Shown here: piece after piece, positions 11,545 to 21,154 of the stretch
Position numbering within the stretch: the stretch's first letter is position 1
How the letters are laid out: each line of letters opens with the position of its first letter
Assembly (NCBI GenBank): GCA_963921935.1
Contig: OY998175.1
Span: 207,282,655-207,346,654, forward strand
Source of the DNA: Galeruca laticollis
Lineage: Eukaryota; Arthropoda; Insecta; Coleoptera; Chrysomelidae
Direction of reading: 5' to 3'
DNA length: 64,000 nucleotides
Made by a program: the position numbers and the translations under genes
Notes under the pieces: generated by a model
What the model was told of the DNA's origin: nothing
What the model saw: only the letters and a program-made list of their open reading frames with translations
Databases searched by the model: none

Positions 11545-12975
11545 AAAAACAATCCAAATATCTACATCCTATCTGCTGACAAATGTAAAAAAATGTCATT
11601 ATGTACAAAGATGAATACCATAACAAAATGAACAATTTGTTGTCTGATATTTCTACATATAAAAAAGAAAGATCTGATCAAACTAACAAAATACAAAATA
11701 ATTTGAACAAATTAATTTTATCGTGGTTTAAAAATAAACTGATAGACTTTAATACAAAAAATAAACTTACATGTTATAATTTGTTTGCACCTTATATATA
11801 TATATGGACTACCTAAGTTACATAAAACTGATATACCTCTTAGAACCATTATTAATTGTATTGGTTCTCCTACATATGAACTATCAAAGTTTTTTTCGAA
11901 CTGTATTTCCAAAGTTGTTGGTAAATCTCAATTTAATGTTAAAGATTCATGGGATTTTTGAGATTTTATAAAGAGTCAAGTTGTTCCTGATGATCACATC
12001 CTTGTTTCTCTAGATGTTATTTCACTATATACTAACATTCCTATAAGCCTTGCAATTAAGAGTATTGAAAGACATTGGGATGAGATCAGAGAATTTATTT
12101 CACTACCTTTAAATGAATTTTCCAAAGGCATTAAACTCTGTTTACAATCTACAGTCTTTAAATATAATTCAGATTTTTTCTCACAAATAGAAGGTGTTGC
12201 CATGGGCTCACCTATTTCTGCCACTATAGCCAATTTAGTAATGGAGGATTTGGAGAGAGATGTATTGAATGATCTTGATTTTCAACCCTTATTTCTTAAA
12301 AGATACGTGGATGATTGTATTGCATGCAACACAAATCAAAATAACTACAACCACAATAGTAATCATAACAACATTACAACAAATCCTAATAACAATATTA
12401 CAACAAATCTTAATAACCATAATTATAACACAAATTCAAATCAAAAAGTGGACTATAGAAATAATAATAATGATGATAACGATAATAATAAAAATAATAA
12501 CATATACATTGGTTTACCCTACATCCCTAATGTTAACAGAAAAATTAAGAATATTTGCAAACATTTCAATATACAAATTGCCGACAAACCACTAAATCAA
12601 ACTAAACAATTTTTCCCTAAATTCAAAACTGCTATTCCAAAAACAGAAACACCTAATACAGTTTATAAAATTGAATGTAGCAACTGCAACCAATCATATA
12701 TAGGACAAACCTCACAATACTTGAAAAATAGATTACGTAACCACCAAAATGATGTCAAGAATTTAAAAAATAATACAGCTCTGTCCAGTCATTCTTTTAA
12801 TACTGGCCATGAATTTAATTTCAGCAGTTTTCAGATTTTGGATACTGAAACCAATTTTCATAAAAGATGTATCAAAGAAATGATTCACATTAAGAAAAAT
12901 AACAATTCACTTAATTTTCGTGAATATGTAGATAAATTGGATAATGTATATAGCAATCCACTAAACAAAATTTAA
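11545..12975 (+). pseudogene. Penelope-like reverse transcriptase plus GIY-YIG endonuclease (copy 2)
   Basis: This is the inverted partner of copy 1. The RT begins near 11545 (NNPNIYILSADKCKK), frameshifts near 11790, and resumes to GVAMGSPISATIANLV and YVDDCIAC. An in-frame deletion of roughly 130 codons then fuses CIAC directly to the asparagine-rich linker NTNQNNYNHNSNH, removing the RT thumb. The GIY-YIG domain (VYKIECSNCNQSYIGQT) and the C-terminus ending LNKI are intact. Sequence identity to copy 1 is high but not complete, so the two were not made from one template without later change, or they are old. Confidence 0.85.
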
Positions 12976-13515
12976 TTTCAAACTTGTGATGTCTCCACCT
13001 TCCCGTTTCAATATATCATCTACAACCGTACTAAAATGATTTATTATTTTGATGTTTTTGCGTTTAAAAATAAATTAATCCATATCGCCAACACAACATA
13101 CAGTAAAGATTTCTCTACCTATTTGAAATATAAAATGAATTGAGCAATGGAAATATGTAGACCATAAAAATTACCACAATTTCATTCTGAAAATGACTTA
13201 GATGATTTTAAAAAGTTCACTGTCTTCGTCTTTTATGTATGTTTCATTATAATTGTTTTTAAAAAGAACCCAAAATGGATACGTTAAAGTAGCTGGTGAG
13301 TTTTTCAATTTTAAGCTTTGTAATATAAGAAAACATAGGGATATTTAACTAATGTTTGTTGTAAACTCTCAATTTTATATTATCAACCTTGATTAAATAA
13401 TGATAATATCACCTTTAAATAAAAATAAGAAAAGTTTTTATTAGTGTAAGGTATTGTTGCAGATTGTCTTATAACGAAATTGTAATAGAACATTCATTAT
13501 GTGCATTATACGAAT

Positions 13516-13560
13516 AGCCCTGATGATGAACCTAAATAAAGGATTCGAAACGTTGGAAGA
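13516..13560 (+). ncRNA. Hammerhead-ribozyme-like core at the 3' end of Penelope copy 2
   Basis: CTGATGA at 13520-13526 and GAAAC at 13547-13551 bracket a stem-loop stretch, the same layout as the inverted copy. The cleavage-site strand was not traced, so activity is not claimed. Confidence 0.55.
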
Positions 13561-13839
13561 AGAAAAAAGAAAAGCTTTTGAAGTTTTATTTTTTATAAAA
13601 GAAGTTGGCGAAGAACCATTAATTATATATAAATTGAATTTTTTCATACTGCCAATCAACCAATAAATATAACAAAATCATAATTTTCGGTGGTCCGGTT
13701 TAGGTTCTGAGGAAAATGGGACTATAAATTTAATAGAATAAACTGTTTTTTCACTCTCCTGTTAAGTTTGTTAATATGACTTGACCGGTTTTGTTACCTA
13801 AGCACATTTAAATTTTTATAAAATGTAATTTTTTTTTAG

Positions 13840-14305
13840 ATTTCGACGCCAAATATTTTTGGAATTGGACAGATTTTCAATCGTACCTCGATTGTATGTT
13901 GATATTTACGATCGCTACATCTTTGTTGATGTACATATTCATAGATTATTTCATATTTGTGGAAACCGTTGGTTTTTTGGCATTGTTCACTGAGGCTATG
14001 TTAGGAACCCCTCAGTTAGTAAAGAACTACAGGAATAAATCAACGGAAGGGATGAGGTAGGTACTACTAATCAAACAGATTATAATTTCAATTGATTAAT
14101 ATTTATTTGTAGCCTTAGCATGGTGGTTATGTGGACTTGCGGCGACATATTTAAAACTTCGTATTTCCTTTTACGCGAAGCGCCGTTGCAATTTTGGATA
14201 TGCGGTTCGGTACAAGTAACAGTGGACTTGTTGATATTACTCCAAGTTTTTATTTACCGCGGTAATATCGATCCCCCGCGACCGACGCCGCATCGGATTG
14301 ATTGA
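13840..14305 (+). CDS. SLC66A2/PQLC1-like PQ-loop transporter, last two exons
   Basis: Exon 13840-14056 follows a T-rich tract and AG and ends at GATGAG with donor GTAGGT. Exon 14113-14305 follows TTTGTAG. Joined, they read FDAKYFWNWTDFQSYLDC, a membrane segment (LIFTIATSLLMYIFI), and VETVGFLALFTEAMLGTPQ with the PQ motif and the loop KNYRNKSTEGMS. Then come MVVMWTCGDIFKTSYF and PLQFWICGSVQVTVDLLILL. The order and residues match the C-terminal PQ-loop repeat of SLC66A2. These are membrane proteins of the PQ-loop solute-carrier family; the substrate of SLC66A2 is not settled. Earlier exons are not in the window, so the upstream intron must span at least the foldback and Penelope insertions. 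Confidence 0.9.
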
Positions 14306-14653
14306 GTAGTTATCATATGGACGCAGGGTGAGAAAAACAACAAAGATATCAACAATCCCGAAGTGGTTATTCTTAACGAAAATGATAAAAAAGTTAACAG
14401 CGACACTGAACTGAGTGAATCGATGAATAACAGCGACTCTAGCGGCGGTACTAGTAAGAATTGTACCGCCAACGTAGAGGTGCATAAAGAACAATTTTAT
14501 TCTAATTCTAGTAAGGCTGTTAGTAAAGATAGTATTGTAGATATTGTTAATAATGTAGAGAGGTTGGCGGTGAACGGTGTTATAAAACGCGTTTCTTATA
14601 AAGAACGCGCTAAAAATAAAGTTAACAGACTTATCCACAGGCATACATTATGA
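14306..14653 (+). other. In-frame 116-codon ORF directly after the SLC66A2 stop
   Basis: After the TGA at 14303-14305 the same frame stays open to the TGA at 14651-14653. It encodes a hydrophilic, Asn/Ser/Asp/Lys-rich tail (INNPEVVILNENDKKVNSD, later NVERLAVNGVIKRVSYKERA). It could be a readthrough extension or a chance open frame in the 3' UTR. A possible GTAATA donor at 14262 with an AG at 14326 would shift the frame, so simple splicing around the stop does not explain it. Confidence 0.4.
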
Positions 14654-15160
14654 CGTTTACTTCCGAAAGAACAAGTTCGTTTTTACATACAGGCTTCCTT
14701 TCGCAAATTGAGTTCTTCCTTCCATAGATTTGCAAAACGGGATTTTTTCACAGACATTCAATTTTACAGTAGAAACAAAAACAGTACAATTTATCACGAA
14801 TTCATTTTATTCGTGTATTTATTTTAATTTATTAGCATAAAAAATAAGTTAAAATATCTGTTTATATCTAGTTGAAGATTTAAAATTTATATAAATATTT
14901 CGAAAAAGAGTCTTAAAATTAAACATGTAAAGGCCAGCACACACATAACGGCGCCGCACTCGCACCGCAAAGCAACCGACTGTCGGTGACGCGAAACCAC
15001 CTCTATATCATATAACTTTTGAATGGGTTGATCGGTGTTATTGAAATTTGGGTGGTTTATATTAGGCCTAATTTTCATTTTTTTTTTAATATGGAAAATT
15101 GATATGGCCGACTTCTTTTCTCACTGGATTACATTAATTTCTACAGTATAATTATGTTCA
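14654..15160. other. 3' flank of SLC66A2
   Basis: No ORF of note. Most is A/T-rich UTR-like sequence; 14930-15000 is unusually G+C-rich with CGGCGCCGCACTCGCACCGC and may be the remnant of another repeat. Confidence 0.3.
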
Positions 15161-15712
15161 TTGAGTGAATGAAAACGACGAATACTCAGTGTGTATTAGT
15201 TTATTACTTTCAGGCTAAGCGCTTTCGGCTGTTAAGCCATTATCAAAGCCGTCCTATGAAAAATTACAAAGATTGTGAAATTTTGAAAAACAATTTAAAA
15301 AAGGTTGAACTTACGTCATTTAAAAAAGTAGTTGTCAAAGCCATCAAGTTGATCAAAAACAATACTCAAGATAGAATCATCGTTATGATTGAGTCATTGG
15401 AACAAAACATTAAAATACCCTATTGTAAGGGTGTAAAATTATAATTCACATGATGTATTTTAATGTTTTGTTCCAATGACTCAATCATAACGATGATTCT
15501 ATCTTGAGTATTGTTTTTGATCAACTTGATGGCTTTGACAACTACTTTTTTAAATGACGTAAGTTCAACCTTTTTTAAATTGTTTTTCAAAATTTCACAA
15601 TCTTTGTAATTTTTCATAGGACGGCTTTGATAATGGCTTAACAGCCGAAAGCGCTTAGCCTGAAAGTAATAAACTAATACACACTGAGTATTCGTCGTTT
15701 TCATTCACTCAA
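15161..15712. repeat. Palindrome with 258-bp arms, Penelope-terminal type
   Basis: Positions 15161-15418 are the reverse complement of 15455-15712, with a 36-bp spacer. Both arms encode the same 83-residue ORF (from MKTTNTQCVLVYY) in opposite directions, so the arms are essentially identical. Near each outer end, GGCT-TAAC-AGCC forms a perfect stem followed by GAAAGC, preceded by TTGATAA where a hammerhead would have CTGATGA (15223-15247 minus; 15626-15650 plus). This suggests two inverted terminal pieces of a PLE. Confidence 0.75.
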
Positions 15713-15807
15713 TTTACATCTAGTGTGTACACCATATCCACAGGCATTTCTAATTATGTTCAGCCTCATCATCAGATATTTCTGATAGGCAGCTCTTCTA
15801 TAATATT

Positions 15808-16271
15808 TGTGGTGGTTACTTAGCAAGTGTCCCTCGTATAGACTACTTTAACCATAAAACCTTTTATCTTGGAGAAACACTTACCTCGTAACTATTCTTC
15901 AAGGGTTGAATAAATAACATCATTTAAAAACTCACTGGGATAAATATATTAAGAATTATTAACAGTACTTATAACTACACGATACATACATTTGTACCAT
16001 TCAAAATAATAACAATGAATCACCTCGAAAGTTATCGACACTTTGCATTTATAGGAAGCATGCGATCTCACGAGTCAGTTACCCGTAGGTATGACCTTCC
16101 GCATATGTGAATGCGATATTTACATTTAATAGAAACGTGCTTTCCGTATGTTCGCCTGACCTTAATCAGATCGATGCCCGCTATTAACATTGAAACTATT
16201 ATTTTCACAATTTAATCTCTTTTCCCTATGATAATGTCTTTTTACGATACTGGCTTTTCGGGATCATCACA
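15808..16271 (-). repeat. 3' LTR of the gypsy element
   Basis: TG...CA ends. A purine-rich tract (AAGAGGGGATGA on the minus strand) abuts it at 16272-16283, as expected for a polypurine primer. Confidence 0.88.
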
Positions 16272-16552
16272 TCATCCCCTCTTGGAAGAGAAAAATGATC
16301 GTTGCTAATTTTTCGATACTATCTATAACGTTAACAGTTCTCACTGATTGTTTTTTTTTGTTTACTAGACACTACTTGTTTGTTTATGAACACACTTCAC
16401 TTTGTTTACAATTGTTTCCACTATGGTATTTATACAATCGATTCTTATGAACGGTCTCTGTTTTATTGTTTTGAGATGTAATCTCACAATTTACGCCTTT
16501 TATTTCCGTTATTTTAAACGGACCTAAATAATGTGGATCGAACTTATTTCTC

Positions 16553-16612
16553 TCCTCATTCTTTAGAATGACTCCTCATTCTTTAGAATGACTCCTCATT
16601 CTTTAGAATGAC
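16553..16612. repeat. 20-bp unit in three tandem copies
   Basis: CTCCTCATTCTTTAGAATGA is repeated three times without change. It lies at the end of the integrase reading frame and causes the premature stop, since 20 is not a multiple of three. Confidence 0.9.
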
Positions 16613-17620
16613 TAATTCCCCTACTCTAAAGTTTACAGGTGAATATTCCTTTTCACTATTCTTTACTCTAATTATTTTATTTTTTATTAAAAACTGTTTG
16701 GCTCTTTCATTTGCGTATTGTAACTTATATTTTAACTCTTTATCATATCTTTCAAGATTGTAACACGGTTCTATTTCTGCATTTAAGAATTCTGGTAAAT
16801 TGGGTTTTCTCCCATATAATAACTCAAAAGGAGTGTATCCGTGATACGTGTTTGGTGTTGTATTATAACAATATGCAAAAATTTTTATAAACTCGCACCA
16901 GTTATCCCTAGAATCTTTGATAACGTTTCTTGTATACTCAATAAACGTTCTATGTAATCTTTCACAACTGCCTATTGCTTCATGATGGTATGCTATTGAG
17001 AAATTATGTTTTATTTTTAAAAGCTCCGCTAAGTTCTTCATTATTTCATTCTTTTATTCCGTTGCTTGATCTGTCCTTATCTCCTTCATCAATCCGTAGT
17101 TTGGTATAAAATTGTCAAATATTGCTTTTGCTATTGTGTTTGCCTCTTTGTTCTTGACCGGTATCATAACCGCGTATTTGGTTAGTTCGCATAATATTGT
17201 AATACAATAACGATTCCCGTTGTTACTTTGTACGAAAGGACCTTTTGTGTCTATGTAAATAATATCAAACGGTTTTGTAGATGTGTCCGTCATGACAAAT
17301 TTTTCCTTATGACTAAGTTTTGCTTTATTCATTTGGCATTTATGATAATTCTTTACATACTTCTTTACATCTTTCTCCATGTTTTTCCACCTAAAATTTG
17401 CTCTTAGTTTCTTCAATAATCTATTATTTCCTACATGTCCTCCAAACATTGGATCATTGTGGTATCTTTCTAGAATCGTTTGGATCTCTTCTTTCTGCTG
17501 CACCGTTTTTGGTACTTCGCATATACATGCTTGTATATTTTTTAACTTTGTATTCCCTTTTTCTATAAATTCTTCTATTGTGCACTTTTTGAATATATCA
17601 TCATTTGTATATATCTTCAT
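16583..17620 (-). pseudogene. Gypsy integrase with one in-frame stop
   Basis: The N-terminal part has the zinc-binding H-x-H-C-C layout (DPMFGGHVGNNRLLKKL, NYHKCQMNKAK). The core follows with FDIIYIDTKGPF (first Asp) and EIRTDQATE (second Asp region), then a TAA at 17054-17056. The same frame continues after 12 bp with MKNLAELLKIKHNFS, the glutamate block YHHEAIGSCERLHRTF and NTYHGYTPFELLYGR. The C-terminus ends early at NEESF because a 20-bp tandem repeat shifts the frame. Upstream, 17700-18060 holds the end of RNase H (EYDFEIQYVKD) and a linker. Confidence 0.85.
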
Positions 17621-18063
17621 TCTTTTTACTTCATATTTTACCGATAGCTCCTCAAGCTTTTCAACGTTCGTATTAGGTCGAAGTTGTATATTCCGGTAAA
17701 TAAGGCTTCACTAAATTTCAATTTATTTTTTATCCGAATGCTCATCCTTAGCGAGATACGGTTATTTTCAGTGTAAAATTGGTAATTTATGTGCCTCAAG
17801 ATTATTTAAAACTTTTATTACTGAAGGTTTTTCTATTCTCTCTTCCTTTGTTTCTTCGTTAATCTTTAGATTCTTTTCTGACTGAGCGTTTTCTTTTCGC
17901 GTTTGTGCTCTTGTGATTGCCAATACATGTGAATTATTTATGTATAAATCCTTGAGTTATTTTATGGATATTCTTGATATACTCTCTGCGTAGTTCGCTA
18001 TATCTTTGACATACTGTATTTCAAAATCATATTCTTCCAAATCAATCAAACTTCACATTTTTC

Positions 18064-18984
18064 CTAGACAATGTATTTGCCTCTTGGTTGATTAAAACTT
18101 CTATCGCTGAAAATTTTATCCAAAATTTTCGGATGAGTTTCGTTATTTTCCTTATATGTTGATTTATTCCATCCTGTATGTATTTCTAATTGATTATTCC
18201 TTTCTTCTAGTTCTTTTAAACTGTACACGTTGTCATTAATCATTAATGTATTATCAATTATCTTAGCTTTAGCTCCACTTTCTCTGGCTTGTTTCATATA
18301 TCTTATTAGCTGTTTTCTCTGTTCTTGTATATCTTTTGGGTAATCTTCATCAATATATATCTTTGTTCCTTTTAATTTATTCGTTCCTTCCAAAGTTTCT
18401 ACTTTCTTATTTACGTCTTTCATCATTATTAGTACTGGTCTATTTTTGTTACTGGTTTTGTTTCCTAATCTTTTACATTTCAAAATATCTGTTTCAACAT
18501 CTACTGTGTTATTAACCTTTTTCATTACATCTTCTAATTTATTTTCTAGTTGTTCCTCATCTTCTTCGTTTCTTTCATCAATACCATGTATTATCAAATT
18601 CTTCTCTCTAATATTTTTCTGAGTCTGTATCATGTTTCCTTGCAAAAATTCTGTCTTTTCTTTGAGTTCCTTATTTTCCATCCTTAAATCGTAGTTTTCC
18701 TTCTTCAACTGTGCTGTTTGTCTACTTATTACTTCAATTTTATCTTCTATCTTGCATATTGTTTCGTTATTGTTAACTCGATTATTATAATCACCATTCC
18801 TATTGAATTTCCTATCCTTATTGGAATCTTCGTATCTGCCGTAATTATTTCCTTGATTAAACTGTCTGAATGTCCTTCCTGAAGGGTTACCATTGTAAAA
18901 TCCTCTGTTGTTTCCTCTCGTATGATTATTCCTAAAGTCAAAGTTTGGCTTTCTGAAGAAATTCCTGTTATCCTTCATGTGCAA
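18064..18984 (-). pseudogene. Chimeric ORF: gypsy gag nucleocapsid-like start fused to LINE ORF1-like coiled coil and RRM
   Basis: The 306-codon ORF starts with an Asn/Arg/Gly-rich, nucleocapsid-like segment (GNNRGFYNGNPSGRTFRQF, about residues 1-73). From about residue 75 it becomes a coiled coil (QLKKENYDLRMENKELKEK). That is followed by EKNLIIHGIDERNEEDEEQ, CKRLGNK, RPVLIMMKDVNKK, LKGTKIYIDEDYPKDIQEQR and a C-terminal segment ending VYSLKELEE. The latter pattern is the RRM plus C-terminal domain of non-LTR retrotransposon ORF1 proteins (Transposase_22-like). It is open throughout. The next sequence downstream is the very end of gypsy RNase H, so the LINE segment replaces protease, RT and most of RNase H. 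Confidence 0.75.
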
Positions 18985-19785
18985 AACTTGTTGTTGTCCT
19001 CTTGCGTAATTTCAAAACTTCCCGCTGCTATGATTGTTTTTGTTGCATCCATTGTGGCATTCGTAGTTACTGCCTTAATCGTTGCTTCCTTAGTATATTT
19101 TTCGGCCAATCGTTCTGGCATCCCTTCCGACACGTATGCTGCCTGTAGTCTCTCTGCTAATTTTTCTATATCCGTCGCGTACTGTGTTACGTCTTTTCCG
19201 TTTTGTCTTACTTTACTAAGTTTCGCTAAGAGAATTTTCCGTCGTGATCAAACTTCTGGCTTTTCCCGTTAATCTCGTCTTAATTAGTAAAATAGCATTT
19301 TCTTCGTTACCTGTCGCGTTTATTTGTAGCAAATCTAATGAGTCTAAAAATGATTGCAACTTGCTTGCTTCTCCGTTGAATTCAGTCGTTAAAACCTTAC
19401 TCGCAAAATTAAAAAAATCATTCATACTTATCGCCATTTTCAACTGTTTGCTTATTGCTTGTAATACACCAGTATCGATTTCCTGAAATATAGAGGTAGG
19501 TATTCTAATAATACAATTTAACGCTTGAAATGCCCTAGCAGTTTTATCTCTAATCCTATCTGAATAATTTTTACAACTTTCTTGTTGTACCAAGCTTAAG
19601 TTTTTCCAGTTTTTACCTATTAATTTAACAAAATTATTATGAAGAATTATTATACTATTGATTACTTCGATATGAATATCTGGATTTTGAGGAGTTTCCA
19701 TTTTCAAAACCCTTTTTCCCTGTTTGTTAATTTCTTGTACAATTGACCTTAACTTATCTTCAAAATCTTCCCACGTTATTGGCAT
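18985..19785 (-). pseudogene. Gypsy gag
   Basis: The ORF 19216-19785 begins MPITWEDFEDKLRSIVQEIN and includes FNGEASKLQSFLDSLDLLQ, a gag capsid pattern in insect gypsy elements. A frameshift near 19216 moves the frame to KLSKVRQNGKDVTQYATDIE and AYVSEGMPERLAEKYTKEA, the capsid C-terminal part. A second shift near 18990 leads into the chimeric ORF. The domain assembles the retrotransposon particle. Confidence 0.7.
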
Positions 19786-20129
19786 TTATAAGATTCGTTC
19801 ATAAGAATAGAATGCATAAGTACTTACAATTTTTATACAGTCAAAGTTCCTGATGTCTGCTTCGCTGCAATGCATCGATTGATGTCCCTTTTCAACGTTC
19901 TTCGACGCGTTTTCCAAAATGATCATATAAATTTCAGGATAAAAGCTACTGTTATGATATACAATAGAACCATTATATGCGTTGCAAAACTGTCTTGTTG
20001 CACCATAAAAGTATTATTGACAGTGCCCGTTTCTTTTATCTCTTGTTTAGTAGGTGAGCCGCCCATAGTTTCGCTTCTCCGGGGTCCCAAATTCAGATAA
20101 AAGCTATATACTTCCACTTGTCTGAATTA

Positions 20130-20360
20130 ATTTGCAGGTTTATTTACCATTACCATTTGTTGTGCAGGAATATTAACCATTTATTGTCGAATACATGTAC
20201 ATTTACCATTTAATTTTACCATTTCCGTTTTACCATTTAATTTGCAGGATCATTTACCATTACCATTTCATTTGCAGGATCATTTACCATTACCATTTCA
20301 TTTGCAGGATCGCCATGTGGTGGCGATGTACATTTTACCATTTAATTCGCAGGATCGCCA
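20130..20360. repeat. Degenerate tandem repeats in the gypsy leader
   Basis: Units reading CATTTACCATTACCATTT and TTTGCAGGATCATTTACCAT recur several times, and GCAGGATCGCCATGTGGTGG, the primer-site/LTR junction, occurs twice (20304-20323 and 20350-20369). Confidence 0.7.
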
Positions 20361-20824
20361 TGTGGTGGTTACTTAGCAAGTGCTCCTCGTATAGACTACT
20401 TTAATCATAAAACCATTTATCTTGGAGAAAGACTTACCTCGTAATCATTCTTTAAGGGTTGAATAAATAACATCATTTAAAAACTCACTGGGATAAATAT
20501 ATTAAGAATTATTAACAGGAATTATAACTACACGATACATACATTTGTACCATTCAAAATAATAACAATGAATCACCTCTAAAGTTATCGACACCTTGCA
20601 TTTATAGGAAGCATGCGATCTCACGAGTCAGTTACCCGCAGGTATGACCTTCCGCATATGTGAATGCGATATTTACATTTAATAGAAACGTGCTTTCCGT
20701 ATGTTCGCCTGACCTTAATCAGATCGATGCCCGCTATTAACATTGAAACTATTATTTTCACAATTTAATCTCCTCTCCCTATGAGAATGTCTTTTTACGA
20801 TACTGTCTTTTCGGGATCATCACA
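20361..20824 (-). repeat. 5' LTR of the gypsy element
   Basis: Same length and nearly the same sequence as 15808-16271. The adjacent primer site on the minus strand begins TGGCGATCCTGC; I could not match it to a named tRNA. Confidence 0.88.
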
Positions 20825-20905
20825 TATTGCATTTCTGCTGGTTTTTGGTAGCGCCTTTTCATGTTCACGATTCAGGTGACTCCTAATAAATAGAAAAAAA
20901 GGGAT

Positions 20906-21140
20906 TTATTATTATTATTATTACAATAAAGTACGGGCATGTACCCTAAGATCCATAAGCCCTGATTTGTACTATACAAATATTACAAAAATTAAAGTAA
21001 TTAGAAAATTAAAAATTACAAAGAAAAACATTAATTAGAAAATAAAAAAGCGTCCAGTCTGTTCTTAAAAATATTGACAGACGGTGCCGTTACAATATTC
21101 TCAGGTAGATGGTTCCATGTTGAAACAAGATTTATGCGTC
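20906..21140 (-). pseudogene. Non-LTR retrotransposon A, 3' end
   Basis: The minus strand reads NHLPENIVTAPSVNIFKNRL, the last coding block of CR1/Jockey-type LINEs. A TTATTATTATTATTATTA run at 20907 marks the usual microsatellite-like 3' tail. Confidence 0.7.
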
Positions 21141-21154
21141 AGTCGAAAACTAAC

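Larger units (their letters stand above)
9127..13573. mobile_element. Head-to-head pair of Penelope-like elements inserted as one unit
   Basis: Two Penelope-like copies face each other: minus strand 9127 to about 11540 and plus strand about 11545 to 13573. Both 3' ends point outward and both copies begin (5'-truncated) at the same protein position near 11500-11560, where the text IIKQTNDFIKNNPNIYILSA is shared. The hexamer GCTTTT flanks the pair at 9121-9126 and 13574-13579, and the foldback sequence resumes directly after it. This is the target duplication expected if the pair entered together. Confidence 0.8.
7150..13722. mobile_element. Large foldback (palindromic) element, interrupted by a Penelope pair
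   Basis: The left arm starts AGTCCCATTTTCCTCAAAAC at 7150 and its reverse complement ends at 13722. Moving inward, 7290-8180 pairs with 9120 back to about 8215. For example AAGGATTGTCGGTAC at about 9027 is inverted at about 7375, and the block around CGCGTTTT at 8990 is inverted near 7425. The Penelope insertion 9127-13573 separates the last 140 bp of the right arm. Without it the element is about 2.1 kb and nearly all inverted repeat, with arms of about 1 kb diverged by small indels. No coding sequence was seen, so it is non-autonomous. It lies just upstream of the SLC66A2 exons and is probably intronic. Confidence 0.75.
15808..20824 (-). mobile_element. Ty3/gypsy LTR retrotransposon, internally rearranged
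   Basis: Two 464-bp LTRs (15808-16271 and 20361-20824) begin TGTGGTGGTTACTTAGC and end GGGATCATCACA. Direct TATT copies flank the element at 15804-15807 and 20825-20828. Gag, a LINE ORF1-like segment, the tail of RNase H and integrase follow from right to left on the minus strand. Protease and reverse transcriptase are missing. The LTR pair is very similar, so the insertion is not ancient, yet the coding part carries stops and frameshifts. Confidence 0.9.

Noticed and set aside
14262..14326. Alternative intron that would skip the SLC66A2 stop
   Set aside because: The 65-bp interval changes frame and leads at once to another TGA, so it cannot join the downstream ORF.
14237..14644. 135-codon minus-strand ORF opposite SLC66A2
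   Set aside because: It is antisense to the transporter exon and the in-frame tail, and shows no protein motif.
15169..15444. Two 83-90-codon ORFs facing each other with the same protein
   Set aside because: They are the two arms of one palindrome; the ORF includes terminal-repeat and hammerhead-like sequence, so it is not a gene pair.
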